Assembly: GCA_040221475.1 (NCBI GenBank) | Contig: JAVKEJ010000032.1 | Coordinates: forward strand, 62,001 to 126,000 | DNA: 64,000 bases | Reading direction: 5' to 3' | Source: WLXB01 sp040221475 | GTDB lineage: Bacteria > Pseudomonadota > Alphaproteobacteria > Rhodospirillales > Rhodospirillaceae | Position numbers and translations under genes: made by a program | The notes under the pieces: model-generated | What the model was told of the DNA's origin: nothing | The model's input: only the letters and a program-made list of their open reading frames with translations | Databases searched by the model: none | In this document: piece after piece, positions 45,782-55,649 of the stretch | How the letters are laid out: the number at the start of each line of letters is the position of its first letter | Numbering within the stretch: the stretch's first letter is position 1

Positions 45782-46146
45782 AGCACAGCACCAATCATTT
45801 TCAATTTGGCATACACAATCTCACCATCAAAAGGCTTCATGATATACTCATCGGCACCAGCATCCAGCGCCTGCTGGATATGCTTGACATCATTCTGTGT
45901 AGCGCAAAAAACAACTTTAGGTGTTTCACCGCCCGGCATAGTGCGCAGGGCTTTAATAAAATCGATGCCCGACAAATTTGGCATATCCCAATCAAGCAGC
46001 ACAACATCGGGCATATGACTACGAGAAGCTTCCAAAGCTTTCTCCCCATCCTCAGCTTCTTCTGCTTTAAATCCAAGATCCTCAACAATGCGAGTGGCAA
46101 CGCGGCGGATCACACGTGAATCATCGACAACGAGGCAACGTTTCAT
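45778..46146 (-). CDS. CheY-like single-domain response regulator
   Basis: 122-aa receiver with Asp8/Asp9, phospho-acceptor Asp52 (VVLLDWDMP) and the Thr/Lys pocket (MKPFDGE). No output domain, so it acts by protein contact, probably on the flagellar motor or as a phosphate sink. ATG 46146 removes an unrelated 20-residue extension. Coupled to cheR. Confidence 0.92.
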   Translation of the reverse strand: MKRCLVVDDSRVIRRVATRIVEDLGFKAEEAEDGEKALEASRSHMPDVVLLDWDMPNLSGIDFIKALRTMPGGETPKVVFCATQNDVKHIQQALDAGADEYIMKPFDGEIVYAKLKMIGAVL

Positions 46147-46337
46147 ACTGGTGTTACTGAGAAATCGCAGCCCGTAAAAAGCCGCGTGTCCTCGTCCCCA
46201 CTTCAAAGACTATTGTTCTGGTGATTTACAGTAGAAGGTTAACAGGTTGGGATAAAGCCATAGATAGCAATGCCTTATCGCCTCGATACAATATTTATTG
46301 CAAGGTAAGAGAAATCAAAATTAATTTGTCGGGTCAG

Positions 46338-46997
46338 CTACCCCCAGTTGGCCTTAACAACAACCCCTGTTTCGTCAGCATCCAGTGAGAGATGTCCTCC
46401 AAGCTTTTCAATAATAAGCCGTGTATGATACGCCTGAATCGTATGGGGCGTAATTTCAGGCACTTCTGGAGCATATAAGATGTCGTGAACGACATCACGA
46501 ACCTTTGATATACGACCCTCAGCCGTCCGGTTTTTCACAGCAATCTCAATGGCACCGCCTTCGCCGTTGCACTCGACGATCAAGGAACGGCAACTGGGCA
46601 TACACTCAACGCCTAAGAGCATAAGATTCGAAATCACTTGTGTGGCTTCATCGCCTAATTTGGCAACAAATGGCTGCAATAGACTCTGGTCGGGCCAGGA
46701 CAGCGTCGGCCTACCAGAAGGCCCGGAAGTTGCAATAAGATAGTCTTCAAAAATCCCAGAGAGATCACCCATAGACGCTATACCACTCCCTGACCACCCA
46801 AATGCGAGCCTAAGAAACTTCAGTTTCCGGCCTGCAGCATCGGCGCTCCCAGACAACAAAGACAACGTCTCCTCATCAACCAGGGACAAATCTGATCCAA
46901 TCAGTTCGACTCCTGCTGACACGGCCCCTACTGGACCAGCCAAATCGTGGCAGAGACGCGTGCACAGCAGATGCGCAATCTTAAGGTCTTCAATCAT
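46338..46997 (-). CDS. chpT: Histidine phosphotransferase ChpT
   Basis: About 219 aa. A dimerisation/phosphotransfer helix pair carries the phospho-His (His17 in TRLCHDLAGPVGA), followed by a degenerate ATPase-like domain. ChpT relays phosphate from the kinase CckA to CtrA and CpdR. ATG 46997 is preferred; a TTG at 47015 would add six residues. cckA is not in the window. Confidence 0.88.
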   Translation of the reverse strand: MIEDLKIAHLLCTRLCHDLAGPVGAVSAGVELIGSDLSLVDEETLSLLSGSADAAGRKLKFLRLAFGWSGSGIASMGDLSGIFEDYLIATSGPSGRPTLSWPDQSLLQPFVAKLGDEATQVISNLMLLGVECMPSCRSLIVECNGEGGAIEIAVKNRTAEGRISKVRDVVHDILYAPEVPEITPHTIQAYHTRLIIEKLGGHLSLDADETGVVVKANWG

Positions 46998-47119
46998 CCC
47001 CACCCCGATTTTCAAAAGTGCATAATGATTATAGCAATGGGTTGCATTGTGACCCAGCCACCTAGACTATAATTTATCACACTCCAAAGCTCATACGTTA
47101 GTGTGGGGGAGACAGCTTT

Positions 47120-47308
47120 ATGGAACACGATTTCACACCAGGCATGCTGGTGATAAATTCAGCCCAATCAGACTGGGGTATTGGACAGGTACAGTCTGCT
47201 GTGGGCACGAAAGTGACTGTAAATTTTGAAAATATGGGAAAGATAACCTTGAACACAGCGGTTGTTGAGCTAGAAGAAGTGGACCTTGAGAATTTGCCTC
47301 CCACTTGA
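47120..47308 (+). CDS. DUF3553 family protein
   Basis: 62 aa with the family's DWGIGQVQSAVGTKVTVNFE core, a small beta-barrel (SH3/Tudor-like) also found in UvrD-type helicases. Function unknown; nucleic-acid or protein contact is likely. GGGGGA lies upstream of ATG 47120. Confidence 0.82.
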   Translation: MEHDFTPGMLVINSAQSDWGIGQVQSAVGTKVTVNFENMGKITLNTAVVELEEVDLENLPPT

Positions 47309-47417
47309 GAGTGCCCCCTCTCCTAGCCATATAAGGTAAATGACAGCCTACTGCGTGTATTTTCGCAGTCCAAACCAATGATTAACAAAGCGATATACAT
47401 CGTGATAAAGACATCTC

Positions 47418-48407
47418 ATGATTGATCCATTCGGCCGAACCATAAACTATTTGCGTGTGTCTGTGACAGACCGGTGTGACCTCAGATGCGTATACTGCAT
47501 GTCAGAGGACATGGTTTTCCTGCCTAAAAAAGACCTCTTGACCCTTGAGGAGTTAGACCGCCTGTGCAGCACCTTTGTTGAGCTTGGTGTTCGTAAACTG
47601 CGACTTACCGGCGGCGAGCCTCTCGTCCGACGCAATGTAATGTCACTGATTCAATCTCTCGGTCGGCATTTAAAGACCGGAGACCTTGAAGAGCTTACGC
47701 TTACGACCAACGGCACCCGTCTCTCAGAGTTCGCTGATCAGTTAGTTGATGCGGGGATGAAACGCATCAACGTGTCACTGGATACTCTGGACCCGGACCG
47801 GTTTAAGACAATCACCCGCTGGGGAGATCTCAACAAAGTCTTAGCCGGACTTGATGCGGCCAAAAAAGCCGGCTTGGCAGTTAAGATTAACACAGTCGCG
47901 ATGCGTAACTTTAATGACCAGGATATAGATAGAATGGTCGAATGGTGTGGAGAGCAAGGGTTTGACCTGACGTTCATCGAAACCATGCCTATGGGTGACA
48001 TCGATGGGGATCGGACAGCCCAATATATGCCACTGAGCCTAGTCCGCGCCAATTTACAAAAATCTTGGACTCTGGATGAAACCGACTATCAGACTGGCGG
48101 TCCCGCTCGTTACACGGTTTGCAGAGAGACTGGGCGGCGCGTCGGCTTCATTACACCCATGACGCATAACTTCTGTGAGTCATGCAATCGGGTTCGGCTC
48201 ACCTGCACCGGAACACTGTATATGTGCCTGGGTCAGGACGATGCAGCTGATTTGCGTACGCCACTGAGACAAAGTGAAAGCAACGAACCTTTAATGACCA
48301 CTATACATGAGGCTATTGAGCGCAAACCAAAAGGTCACGATTTCATAATTGATCGGCGCCACAATCGCCCTGCGGTTTCCAGACATATGAGCGTGACTGG
48401 CGGTTAG
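47418..48407 (+). CDS. moaA: GTP 3',8-cyclase MoaA
   Basis: Radical SAM enzyme that starts molybdenum cofactor synthesis by converting GTP to 3',8-cyclo-dihydro-GTP. 329 aa. The SAM cluster is Cys20/24/27 (CDLRCVYC), the second cluster lies in CESCNRVRLTC...CLG, and the required C-terminal Gly-Gly is present (SVTGG). LTGGEPLVRRN is typical. moaC and other moa genes are not adjacent. ATG 47418. Confidence 0.97.
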   Translation: MIDPFGRTINYLRVSVTDRCDLRCVYCMSEDMVFLPKKDLLTLEELDRLCSTFVELGVRKLRLTGGEPLVRRNVMSLIQSLGRHLKTGDLEELTLTTNGTRLSEFADQLVDAGMKRINVSLDTLDPDRFKTITRWGDLNKVLAGLDAAKKAGLAVKINTVAMRNFNDQDIDRMVEWCGEQGFDLTFIETMPMGDIDGDRTAQYMPLSLVRANLQKSWTLDETDYQTGGPARYTVCRETGRRVGFITPMTHNFCESCNRVRLTCTGTLYMCLGQDDAADLRTPLRQSESNEPLMTTIHEAIERKPKGHDFIIDRRHNRPAVSRHMSVTGG

Positions 48408-48477
48408 GCTCCGCCCGTGAATTCTTGTATAATAAAGATATACGATCAGCAGAGACCTCTGTATCTTGGATACTTCC

Positions 48478-49245
48478 ATGGCCATTCCAACCATTGCCTT
48501 TGTAGCCACAGACAGCGAACCAGCGCAGGCTGCCTTGAGCGACCTTGAGAGTCGATATGGACATGTCAGCCCAGAGGACGCCGACATCATTGTCGCCCTC
48601 GGTGGAGACGGGTACATGCTGGAAACGCTACACACCTATATGCCTCTAGACAAACCTGTTTTTGGAATGCATCGCGGCACGGTCGGCTTCCTGATGAACG
48701 ATTACGCAGAAGAAGGTCTTCCCGCGCGTCTTTCAAAAGCGGACAGCGTAAAAATCCACCCCTTAAAAATGACCACGCGCGATAATAAAGGAAAAGAATC
48801 CTGGGCGCTGGCAATTAACGAAGTGTCTATGCTTCGCGAATCCAGACAAGCGGCAAAACTTCGTATATCCATTAATGGTCGATGCCGTATGGAAGAATTG
48901 GTTTGCGACGGCGCACTGGTATGCACTCCGGCCGGCAGCACCGCATACAACCTTTCCATACACGGCCCTGTGTTACCTCTCGGTGCGAGCTTACTGGCTG
49001 TAACCCCCATCAGTGCTTTTCGTCCGCGACGCTGGCGCGGTGCAATTGTCCCTGATAATGCCGTTATTAAGTTTGAGATTCTTGAAGCTGACAAGCGTCC
49101 TGTTAGCGCCGTTGCAGACCGGGCCGAGGTCCGTCATGTTGTGGAAGTTACGGTTGAGGAGGACCACAGCAACGCCATCACGATGCTGTTCGATTCTGAA
49201 CATAACCTTGAAGAACGGATACTCACCGAACAATTCTCGCCGTGA
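48478..49245 (+). CDS. nadK: NAD kinase
   Basis: Phosphorylates NAD to NADP in the cytoplasm. About 255 aa; LGGDGYMLETLH (the GGDG motif), FGMHRGTVGFLMN and the second-domain CTPAGSTAYNLS are diagnostic. ATG 48478 is preferred over TTG 48466. Its stop overlaps the next gene's GTG (GTGA). Confidence 0.95.
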   Translation: MAIPTIAFVATDSEPAQAALSDLESRYGHVSPEDADIIVALGGDGYMLETLHTYMPLDKPVFGMHRGTVGFLMNDYAEEGLPARLSKADSVKIHPLKMTTRDNKGKESWALAINEVSMLRESRQAAKLRISINGRCRMEELVCDGALVCTPAGSTAYNLSIHGPVLPLGASLLAVTPISAFRPRRWRGAIVPDNAVIKFEILEADKRPVSAVADRAEVRHVVEVTVEEDHSNAITMLFDSEHNLEERILTEQFSP

Positions 49246-50324
49246 TCGACACGCCGACGGAAACGCCCAAGGTAAAATTACCAGTCGCAAATTTGCGTAA
49301 TATAGCTTTGAGCATCGCCCTGGGAATTGCGGGCGGTTGGGTTTTCTACAGCCTATCATTACCATTACCATGGATGCTGGGCGCAATGGCGGCAACATGC
49401 GTGGCCGCCGTTCTTGGGCTCCCCATGGTAATTTCGAAATACTTGCGACACATTATGATTGCCGTTATCGGTGTGCTACTCGGTAGCGCTTTCACTCCGG
49501 CCCTAACAAGTCAGATTCTGCAATGGACGTTAAGCTTAACTGTACTTGCGATATTCTTGCTCATGTTAGCGATCATTATTCCCTGGTGCCTCCAACGCGC
49601 AGGCTATGACCGCCCAACTGCTTTCTTTTCTGCACTCCCCGCAGGACTTACAGAAATGACCGCGGTAGGCTCCGAAAATGGTGGCAACCCCCACATTATT
49701 GCGCTCACGCACACCGTCCGCATCTTAATCGTCGCCTTTACCATTCCATTTCTTATGGTGTTATTCGCTGGCTATGAGCGACCCGAGACTCTTACTGTAG
49801 CAACATTTGAGATTTCAACCGTGGACATCGCAATGCTGACAGCATGCGCCGTTGTGGGATTATGGCTCGGCATAAGATTTAGATTTCCAGCTGGATCACT
49901 GGCCGGACCACTCGCACTCAGCGCAGTGGTTCATGTATCAGGGCTAACAGCCTCTTCACCACCTGACAGTTTGGTGGCGATTGCCCAGGTCGTATTGGGG
50001 ACATCGGTCGGGTCAAGGTTTACAGGATTAACCATCGCAACCATGAAAAAGACGCTAGCCCTGGCAGTAGCCGTTACACTAGGAATGCTTGCCTTGAGCG
50101 GCACAGGCGCGGTTCTTCTTGCGCCGGTTCTTGAGATTCATCCGATGGCTTTAATGTTAGCCTTGACCCCGGGCGGCGTAACCGAAATGAGTTTGATGGC
50201 CCTCGCACTAAATCAAGACATTGCGTTCGTCACAACGCATCACCTTGTCCGTATCGGGCTCATTGTAATGATAGCTCCGGTGACATTTGCCGCATATCAG
50301 CGCTTGCACGGCGATAAAAATTAA
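49242..50324 (+). CDS. AbrB-family (AbrB_dup) membrane transporter
   Basis: 360 aa with about nine to ten hydrophobic helices in two repeated halves. The half-signatures LPWMLGAMAATC, FFSALPAGLTEMTAVGSENG and LMLALTPGGVTEMSLMAL are typical of the family once called ammonia monooxygenase-like. Function unknown, probably export or uptake of a small solute. GTG 49242 is coupled to nadK. Confidence 0.9.
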   Translation: MIDTPTETPKVKLPVANLRNIALSIALGIAGGWVFYSLSLPLPWMLGAMAATCVAAVLGLPMVISKYLRHIMIAVIGVLLGSAFTPALTSQILQWTLSLTVLAIFLLMLAIIIPWCLQRAGYDRPTAFFSALPAGLTEMTAVGSENGGNPHIIALTHTVRILIVAFTIPFLMVLFAGYERPETLTVATFEISTVDIAMLTACAVVGLWLGIRFRFPAGSLAGPLALSAVVHVSGLTASSPPDSLVAIAQVVLGTSVGSRFTGLTIATMKKTLALAVAVTLGMLALSGTGAVLLAPVLEIHPMALMLALTPGGVTEMSLMALALNQDIAFVTTHHLVRIGLIVMIAPVTFAAYQRLHGDKN

Positions 50325-50329
50325 CCGAA

Positions 50330-51196
50330 TTACCAGTGAAAGCCTGGAATGATAGCCCAGGGTTTGCGGTCGTGTTCTTCGGCCAATTTTGTAGCTGCCT
50401 TTAGTTCAGCCGTTTGACCATAGGCAACACCCAAAGCTTCACCGTGAATACCGCCGGTGCACCAGATTGCTTTTAGGCCGGATGCATTTGCACCTGCTAC
50501 ATCGGTATCAAGGGCATCGCCGATAACACCCACACGCGCCGGATCAGAAATTTCCAAACGTTCAACCGCGAGATGATAGACGGCGGGATCCGGTTTGCCA
50601 CGGTATACTGACCGCCCACCGATGTCCTCGTATCGCCGCGCAATCGCACCCGCGCAAATCACACGACGGCCTTCACGTATGACAACGTCATCCGGGTTAG
50701 CACACACCATAGGAAGGTCGCGAGTCAGAGCCTCCTGTAGCACCGCCTCATAATCAGCTAGAGTTTCATCCAATTCGACTGGGCCTGTGTTTAACAAAAA
50801 TGTGACATCATCAAGAGACTGAATACGCTCAATACCCGTTTCTTCTAGCACGCTCACATCGCGCTCAGGTCCAATGTGATAGGCGCGCGAACCCAGAGCT
50901 GCGAAAAATGGGTCTGAGCGCTTTGTTAATTCCTGCCACGTTGCCTCTCCAGATGAAAAAACATCGCCGTAGAGATCGCGTGCGATACCCATACTGGTCA
51001 TACCATCAACGAGAAGCCGACTACGCCGCGGCGCGTTTGACAACAATATGGTTTTTAAGCCGTTTTTCTTGAGGGCTTGAAAGGTCTCCACAACACCGGG
51101 ATATGCCGTAACGCCGTCATGGATGAGCCCCCAAAGATCAAGAATGAAGCCGTCAAATTCTGCGGTAACTTCGGACAAACCGTTAACAGCCTTCAC
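50330..51196 (-). CDS. HAD-superfamily class IIA hydrolase (TIGR01459-like)
   Basis: 288-aa cytoplasmic phosphatase-like protein of the NagD group. Motif I appears as FILDLWGLIHDG, motif II as LLSNAPR, motif III as YRGKPDPAVYHLA, and motif IV as VGVIGDALDTDVAGA. The alphaproteobacterial subfamily has no proven substrate; sugar phosphates or nucleotides are likely. GTG 51196 follows AGGAG and overlaps pyrD's stop (GTGA). Confidence 0.9.
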   Translation of the reverse strand: MKAVNGLSEVTAEFDGFILDLWGLIHDGVTAYPGVVETFQALKKNGLKTILLSNAPRRSRLLVDGMTSMGIARDLYGDVFSSGEATWQELTKRSDPFFAALGSRAYHIGPERDVSVLEETGIERIQSLDDVTFLLNTGPVELDETLADYEAVLQEALTRDLPMVCANPDDVVIREGRRVICAGAIARRYEDIGGRSVYRGKPDPAVYHLAVERLEISDPARVGVIGDALDTDVAGANASGLKAIWCTGGIHGEALGVAYGQTAELKAATKLAEEHDRKPWAIIPGFHW

Positions 51197-52290
51197 GTAG
51201 ATTCTCCTTGGAGGTGATCAGCCCCTACAGCGTCTGACACACTTGCGAACCCGTCCGCATGAAGCAGCTGCCGAAGCTCAGCCTTGAGCTTCCCAACAAG
51301 GGCTGGCCCCTCAAACACTAATGCAGAATATAATTGCACCAGACTGGCGCCAGCTTTGATTTTTTCATAAGCCTCGACACCAGTGGATATACCACCGACA
51401 CCAACCAAAGGAATTTTTCCGCCAGTCCGAGTATAGACCAAACGCAGCATCTCTGTTGATGCAGAAAACAGCGGCTTGCCACTCAGCCCGCCCATTTCTG
51501 ATCGTGCCTCTGAAACAAGGTTATCTGGTCGCGCAATTGTTGTATTTGAAATAACCAGTCCGCTTAACTTATGGCGTAACGCCAGGTCACAAAGATCATC
51601 AATATCTTTATCTTCAAGATCAGGAGCGATCTTGACCAGGATTGTCGGTTTTCGAGACTGGGGGGATTCCTCACAAGCCAACCGAACAGCGTTTACAATG
51701 CCGATTAATTTTTCAGGGTCCTGCAGCGCACGCAGCCCTGGTGTATTTGGGGAAGAGACATTGATTGTCAGAATATCAGCGACAGACGCCAACACCCCTG
51801 CAAGTTGCGCATAGTCAGACTCAGGATCATGGGACTCTTTGTTCAATCCAAGGTTAACGGCGATGGGGCCCTTGATCAGACCGTTGTCTGTCGCAGCCCT
51901 GAGTGATGACAAACGATCAGCCACAACAGCAGCACCGACACTATTCAAACCCATCCTGTTGATAACAGCCCGGTCTTGAGTGAGGCGGAACAACCGCGGC
52001 TTAGAATTACCCGCTTGAGGTCTTAACGTGACCCCTCCAACTTCAACAGACCCAAAGCCAAGCCGAAACAACGCTGGAATGGCCTCAGCATGCTTATCAA
52101 ACCCTGCCGCAAGGCCAATCGGATTTCTAAAATTGCGCCCCCACACACGCGTTGCCAGGCCATCATCCGAGCCTGAAGCCGGCAAACACCACTTGGGAGC
52201 AGTTTTGAGCCCATGCAAAGCCGCAGCATGCGCGCGTTCTGCGTCGATTCGCCATAAGATTGGCTTGATCCAGGGGTAGAAGTCCGTCAT
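51193..52290 (-). CDS. pyrD: Dihydroorotate dehydrogenase, quinone-type (class 2)
   Basis: FMN enzyme of pyrimidine synthesis at the inner membrane, passing electrons to quinone. 365 aa. The N-terminal quinone-tunnel helices (FYPWIKPILWRIDAERAH), GLAAGFDKHAE, the catalytic Ser in NVSSPNTPGLR, and GVGGIST near the end are all present. ATG 52290. Confidence 0.97.
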   Translation of the reverse strand: MTDFYPWIKPILWRIDAERAHAAALHGLKTAPKWCLPASGSDDGLATRVWGRNFRNPIGLAAGFDKHAEAIPALFRLGFGSVEVGGVTLRPQAGNSKPRLFRLTQDRAVINRMGLNSVGAAVVADRLSSLRAATDNGLIKGPIAVNLGLNKESHDPESDYAQLAGVLASVADILTINVSSPNTPGLRALQDPEKLIGIVNAVRLACEESPQSRKPTILVKIAPDLEDKDIDDLCDLALRHKLSGLVISNTTIARPDNLVSEARSEMGGLSGKPLFSASTEMLRLVYTRTGGKIPLVGVGGISTGVEAYEKIKAGASLVQLYSALVFEGPALVGKLKAELRQLLHADGFASVSDAVGADHLQGEST

Positions 52291-52460
52291 TAGATTAGAT
52301 GCTCATTAAGCTAAAATACCACCAAGGCTGACCGTTCTTTAACGGAATTGGCCTAGAATCAATAATCATTAGAAAAAGCATTGGTTTTTTGTTCTTTTGA
52401 GTGGTGCCATGAGGTTATAATTGCCACGTCCCGTCATGATTTAGCAAAGCGTTTGTTACT

Positions 52461-52886
52461 GTGCGATCTGATCCCAAACTATCATCCCGCGGTTTAGCCC
52501 GCCTGATCGAGCAAGTCGGTAAGGCATGTTATAATCTTGGCTATACGCCTGGGCTAAATCCGGCTCAATGGGCAGCATTGCGCTATTTTCAAGAAACCAC
52601 GGTCGATCGTAGAACAGTCACGGGGTTTGCCAATTTTCAAGGCACGACCAAGGGGACGGCATCTCAAACCGTTGCTGCTATGGTTCGCAAAGGATTCTTG
52701 GAAAGAGTCGCAGATAAAAATGACCGACGGGTCCATCGGCTTGTATTGACTGAGGAAGGCGAGAACTTGCTCACTCAGGACCCTTTGCAAGCACTCGCCT
52801 CAGCCGTTGATCAGCTTGAAGAACAAGAGCGATGGGCCTTGGCTGTCAATATGGAAAAAGTCTTGCGGCAAATCATCAAGGCATAA
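52461..52886 (+). CDS. MarR-family transcriptional regulator
   Basis: 141-aa winged-helix regulator. The recognition helix region GTTKGTASQTVAAMVRKGFLER and the wing DKNDRRVHRLVLTEEG are typical. Dimeric, usually ligand-responsive. Divergent from pyrD with 170 bp between; the target is not evident. GTG 52461 with a weak ribosome site. Confidence 0.88.
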   Translation: MRSDPKLSSRGLARLIEQVGKACYNLGYTPGLNPAQWAALRYFQETTVDRRTVTGFANFQGTTKGTASQTVAAMVRKGFLERVADKNDRRVHRLVLTEEGENLLTQDPLQALASAVDQLEEQERWALAVNMEKVLRQIIKA

Positions 52887-52901
52887 AAACCTAAGACACG
52901 C

Positions 52902-53297
52902 TTAAACCTGCTCTCCTGGAGCGACGGTTTCTCCCGCCATCACAGCATCAATCGTCTTAAGCAGTTCTTCTTTTTCGAAAGGTTTGTAAACTACAGCTTT
53001 GGCACCAAAAGTTGATGCTAATGGTGCGGTATACGTGAGAGGTGCATTTGGTGCACCTCCTGAAATCACAACCACCGGTACATCATTGCCAGCGCCACGT
53101 ATTTCTTTCAGGAGAGAGATACCGTCCATTTCTGGCATCCAAATGTCGCTCACAACCATATCATAAGAATGCTCTGCTAACTTGGCTAAGGCTTCCTTGC
53201 CATTGGCCGCATCATCAACATCATGACCGGCACTTGCCAATATCTCGCGTACTGACAGACTAACTTCTGGAGAGTCTTCAACTAATAGAATGTTCAC
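52902..53297 (-). CDS. Stand-alone receiver domain response regulator
   Basis: 131 aa; acidic pair in LLVEDSPEV, phospho-acceptor Asp in VVSDIWMPEMDG, and Lys in YKPFEKEEL. GTG 53297 overlaps the stop of the histidine kinase (GTGA), so it is that kinase's partner. Confidence 0.92.
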   Translation of the reverse strand: MNILLVEDSPEVSLSVREILASAGHDVDDAANGKEALAKLAEHSYDMVVSDIWMPEMDGISLLKEIRGAGNDVPVVVISGGAPNAPLTYTAPLASTFGAKAVVYKPFEKEELLKTIDAVMAGETVAPGEQV

Positions 53298-55234
53298 GTG
53301 GGCGACTCCATATCAATGGTGCTGTCGATAGCCTCAACATACTCTGGAATGTATACCATCGCCGTTGTTCCCTGATCAACTTCGCTATCAAGCGATACTG
53401 CCCCACCCCACCCCAAAACAATGCTGTACACAACCGATAAGCCTAGCCCTGTGCCCTGACCGACCGGTTTAGTTGTAAAAAAAGGCTCGAAAATTCTATG
53501 GCGGCTCTGATTATCGATACCGCATCCGGTATCCGAGACCGACAACAGCAGCCATCCATTATGGCGATGAGGAACAGCCGAGGTTATTATTTGCTCTGGT
53601 GAGAGCCTCACCAGAGATAGGTCGACCACACCCTGGCCAGCCATCGCATCAGCAGCATTGCGCACAAGATTGATTACAACTTGCGAAACTTGAGTTGGAT
53701 TGACCATGGCGCAAGCTTCTTGAACATCGATATTACATTGCAGATCAATTCCGGGAGGAATGCCGCTTCGGGCTAACTTCACAGCATCCTCGACGATAGG
53801 CGCGATGGAATGAGAGGCCACCAAAGGCGCATCCTGTCGGGAAAAAGTCAAAATTTGACGGACGACATCGCGCGCCTTGCGACCGCTCCCGGTAATCACT
53901 TCAAAATACTTGCGCAGCTTATCTTGCTCAGGAGCACATGCTTCAAACCCCAGGTCAGATAGGGTAATAATCGGTTGCAGGAGGTTATTAATCTCATGAG
54001 CAACCCCCCCTGAGAGCTTACCAAGCGCCTCCATTTTCTGGGCGTCCATCATAGCTTCAGTTCTGCGGCGATCATCTGTGATGTCACGCACGATAAGGGT
54101 CAGCCCCACGACTGAGGTTCGATCTTGCGCCGTAACAGGGGCCAGTTCAATCTGGCTCAGGAACGGGGCACCACCTTCACCATGAAGCGTTAGCTCGCAC
54201 GACAACAACAACCGCGACTGAATAGCATCAAGCAAATCTTGGAAGCCCGAGGCGTCAGTTTCAGGACCACGCAGCACCTCGACAGAACTGCCTATGAGGT
54301 ACCCTTCTGAGAAGCCTGTAATCGTCTCTAGCTCAGGATTCACGTAAAAGAACGTGGGCCGTTCTAAATCTGGTGTCAACACCGCCACACCAACCGGCGA
54401 AGCCTGCAACGCCTCGGTTAGAATAGTGTTGCGCGCGACAAGATCGCGCAACCTCTCTTCACGGTTTTTAGATTCAGTTACATCCTGCACGGTCCCAAAC
54501 GAAGCATATGGCTTTCCATCAGAATCAAATAAAACCCGCCCCTCAACGCTAAGCCACCGGATATCTCCCTCACCTCGAATAATCCGGTATTCAGCTCCAG
54601 ATATCTCTTTTCCGACGATAAGGTCATCCAACATATCGCGAACGACGTTCACATCATCAGGGTGCAGAAATTTAATGTAGCTTGGCGACGAAGGATCAAT
54701 GGATCCTGGTGCGACGCCGTGAATTTCGTACATCTGGTGAGACCAGATCATTTTCCGGGTATCCCAGTAAAGCCTGTAGGTCCCCATGCGCGCTATGCGA
54801 GTTGCCTCCTCGAGGCGCGCCTCACTCTCTAGCAACTCAAATTCAGCAGCCTTGCGGTCGGTGATATCAATTGCACGTATGACTCTAAAAACTGGCGCGT
54901 CGGCGCTTGTCGCGTCAGACGTTGGAAAGACCTGTGCCTCATACCAATATGGCCCATACTGCAACTGAAAGCCGCGTTCAGCTCGCTCCTCACCAATCGA
55001 AGTTACGCGTCCTAAAATAGCTGCAAAGACGTCTGTAGGATGCCCGCCGACCAATACTTCCGCCTTCTGCATAAGAAGACTCTCAGCGCGTTGGTTAACA
55101 TCGATAATATAATTGTCTTTGTCGATTAAAATGACATGCGCAGGAGAGCGATTGACCATCTCAATAGCCATGTCACGCGTCACATGCGACATTGGGCCCA
55201 CTCGTTGGGTCTTTTTTTCAGACTCTTCGGGCAT
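53294..55234 (-). CDS. Soluble three-PAS sensor histidine kinase
   Basis: 646 aa without membrane segments. PAS regions lie at about 22-125, 135-255 and 265-380, followed by HisKA with phospho-His413 (GGVAHEINNLLQPI) and HATPase (NLVRNAADA, SDTGCGID, GQGTGLGLSVVYS). The signal is unknown. No attached receiver domain, so it is not CckA itself; phosphate goes to the coupled receiver at 52902. Confidence 0.93.
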   Translation of the reverse strand: MPEESEKKTQRVGPMSHVTRDMAIEMVNRSPAHVILIDKDNYIIDVNQRAESLLMQKAEVLVGGHPTDVFAAILGRVTSIGEERAERGFQLQYGPYWYEAQVFPTSDATSADAPVFRVIRAIDITDRKAAEFELLESEARLEEATRIARMGTYRLYWDTRKMIWSHQMYEIHGVAPGSIDPSSPSYIKFLHPDDVNVVRDMLDDLIVGKEISGAEYRIIRGEGDIRWLSVEGRVLFDSDGKPYASFGTVQDVTESKNREERLRDLVARNTILTEALQASPVGVAVLTPDLERPTFFYVNPELETITGFSEGYLIGSSVEVLRGPETDASGFQDLLDAIQSRLLLSCELTLHGEGGAPFLSQIELAPVTAQDRTSVVGLTLIVRDITDDRRRTEAMMDAQKMEALGKLSGGVAHEINNLLQPIITLSDLGFEACAPEQDKLRKYFEVITGSGRKARDVVRQILTFSRQDAPLVASHSIAPIVEDAVKLARSGIPPGIDLQCNIDVQEACAMVNPTQVSQVVINLVRNAADAMAGQGVVDLSLVRLSPEQIITSAVPHRHNGWLLLSVSDTGCGIDNQSRHRIFEPFFTTKPVGQGTGLGLSVVYSIVLGWGGAVSLDSEVDQGTTAMVYIPEYVEAIDSTIDMESPT

Positions 55235-55249
55235 GGGAAAATCTCGTTC

Positions 55250-55495
55250 TCAGCGCGTCAGCCTGACTTTGAACGGCGTCACCAATTTTTCAATTTCTCT
55301 GACTTGAGATTGCTTAGCAACAGTCGACTCTTCATCAATAAAAGGATCATCGCCCAGCTCATCCTCAAAGATCATACTCTCTAAATAATCTGCAACGCTT
55401 GTGAGCTCGACCCGGCGCGTTTTATCGAGTTCAGCAGCCCGACGAACTTCACCCGCTGCCTTCATTACGAGAATTGATGCTTTTTCCTCAGACAT
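55250..55495 (-). CDS. Small hypothetical protein upstream of histidine kinase
   Basis: 81 aa, acidic, helix-rich start (KASILVMKAAGEVRRAAELD) and no recognised family. It lies 15 bp before the kinase gene on the same strand, so it is probably co-expressed and could modulate the two-component pair. That role is a guess. Confidence 0.55.
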   Translation of the reverse strand: MSEEKASILVMKAAGEVRRAAELDKTRRVELTSVADYLESMIFEDELGDDPFIDEESTVAKQSQVREIEKLVTPFKVRLTR

Positions 55496-55649
55496 GCCGC
55501 CTCCCTATGGCGAAAACCGGCCTATTAATACGACCTTTTATTTTAGACCTCTCGCCAACGAGTCATAGTCGATTCCACCACTATCGACAATCTAACCGCA
55601 CCGGTTGAGCCATATTGGTCTAAAAAACACTATTCGATGTATCGCTGAT

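Noticed and set aside
53294..55234. Histidine kinase as CckA
   Set aside because: It lacks membrane helices and a C-terminal receiver, and its H-box reads AHEINNLLQP rather than the CckA-like form.
55250..55495. Small protein as an antitoxin
   Set aside because: No toxin-like partner is adjacent; the neighbour is a histidine kinase.
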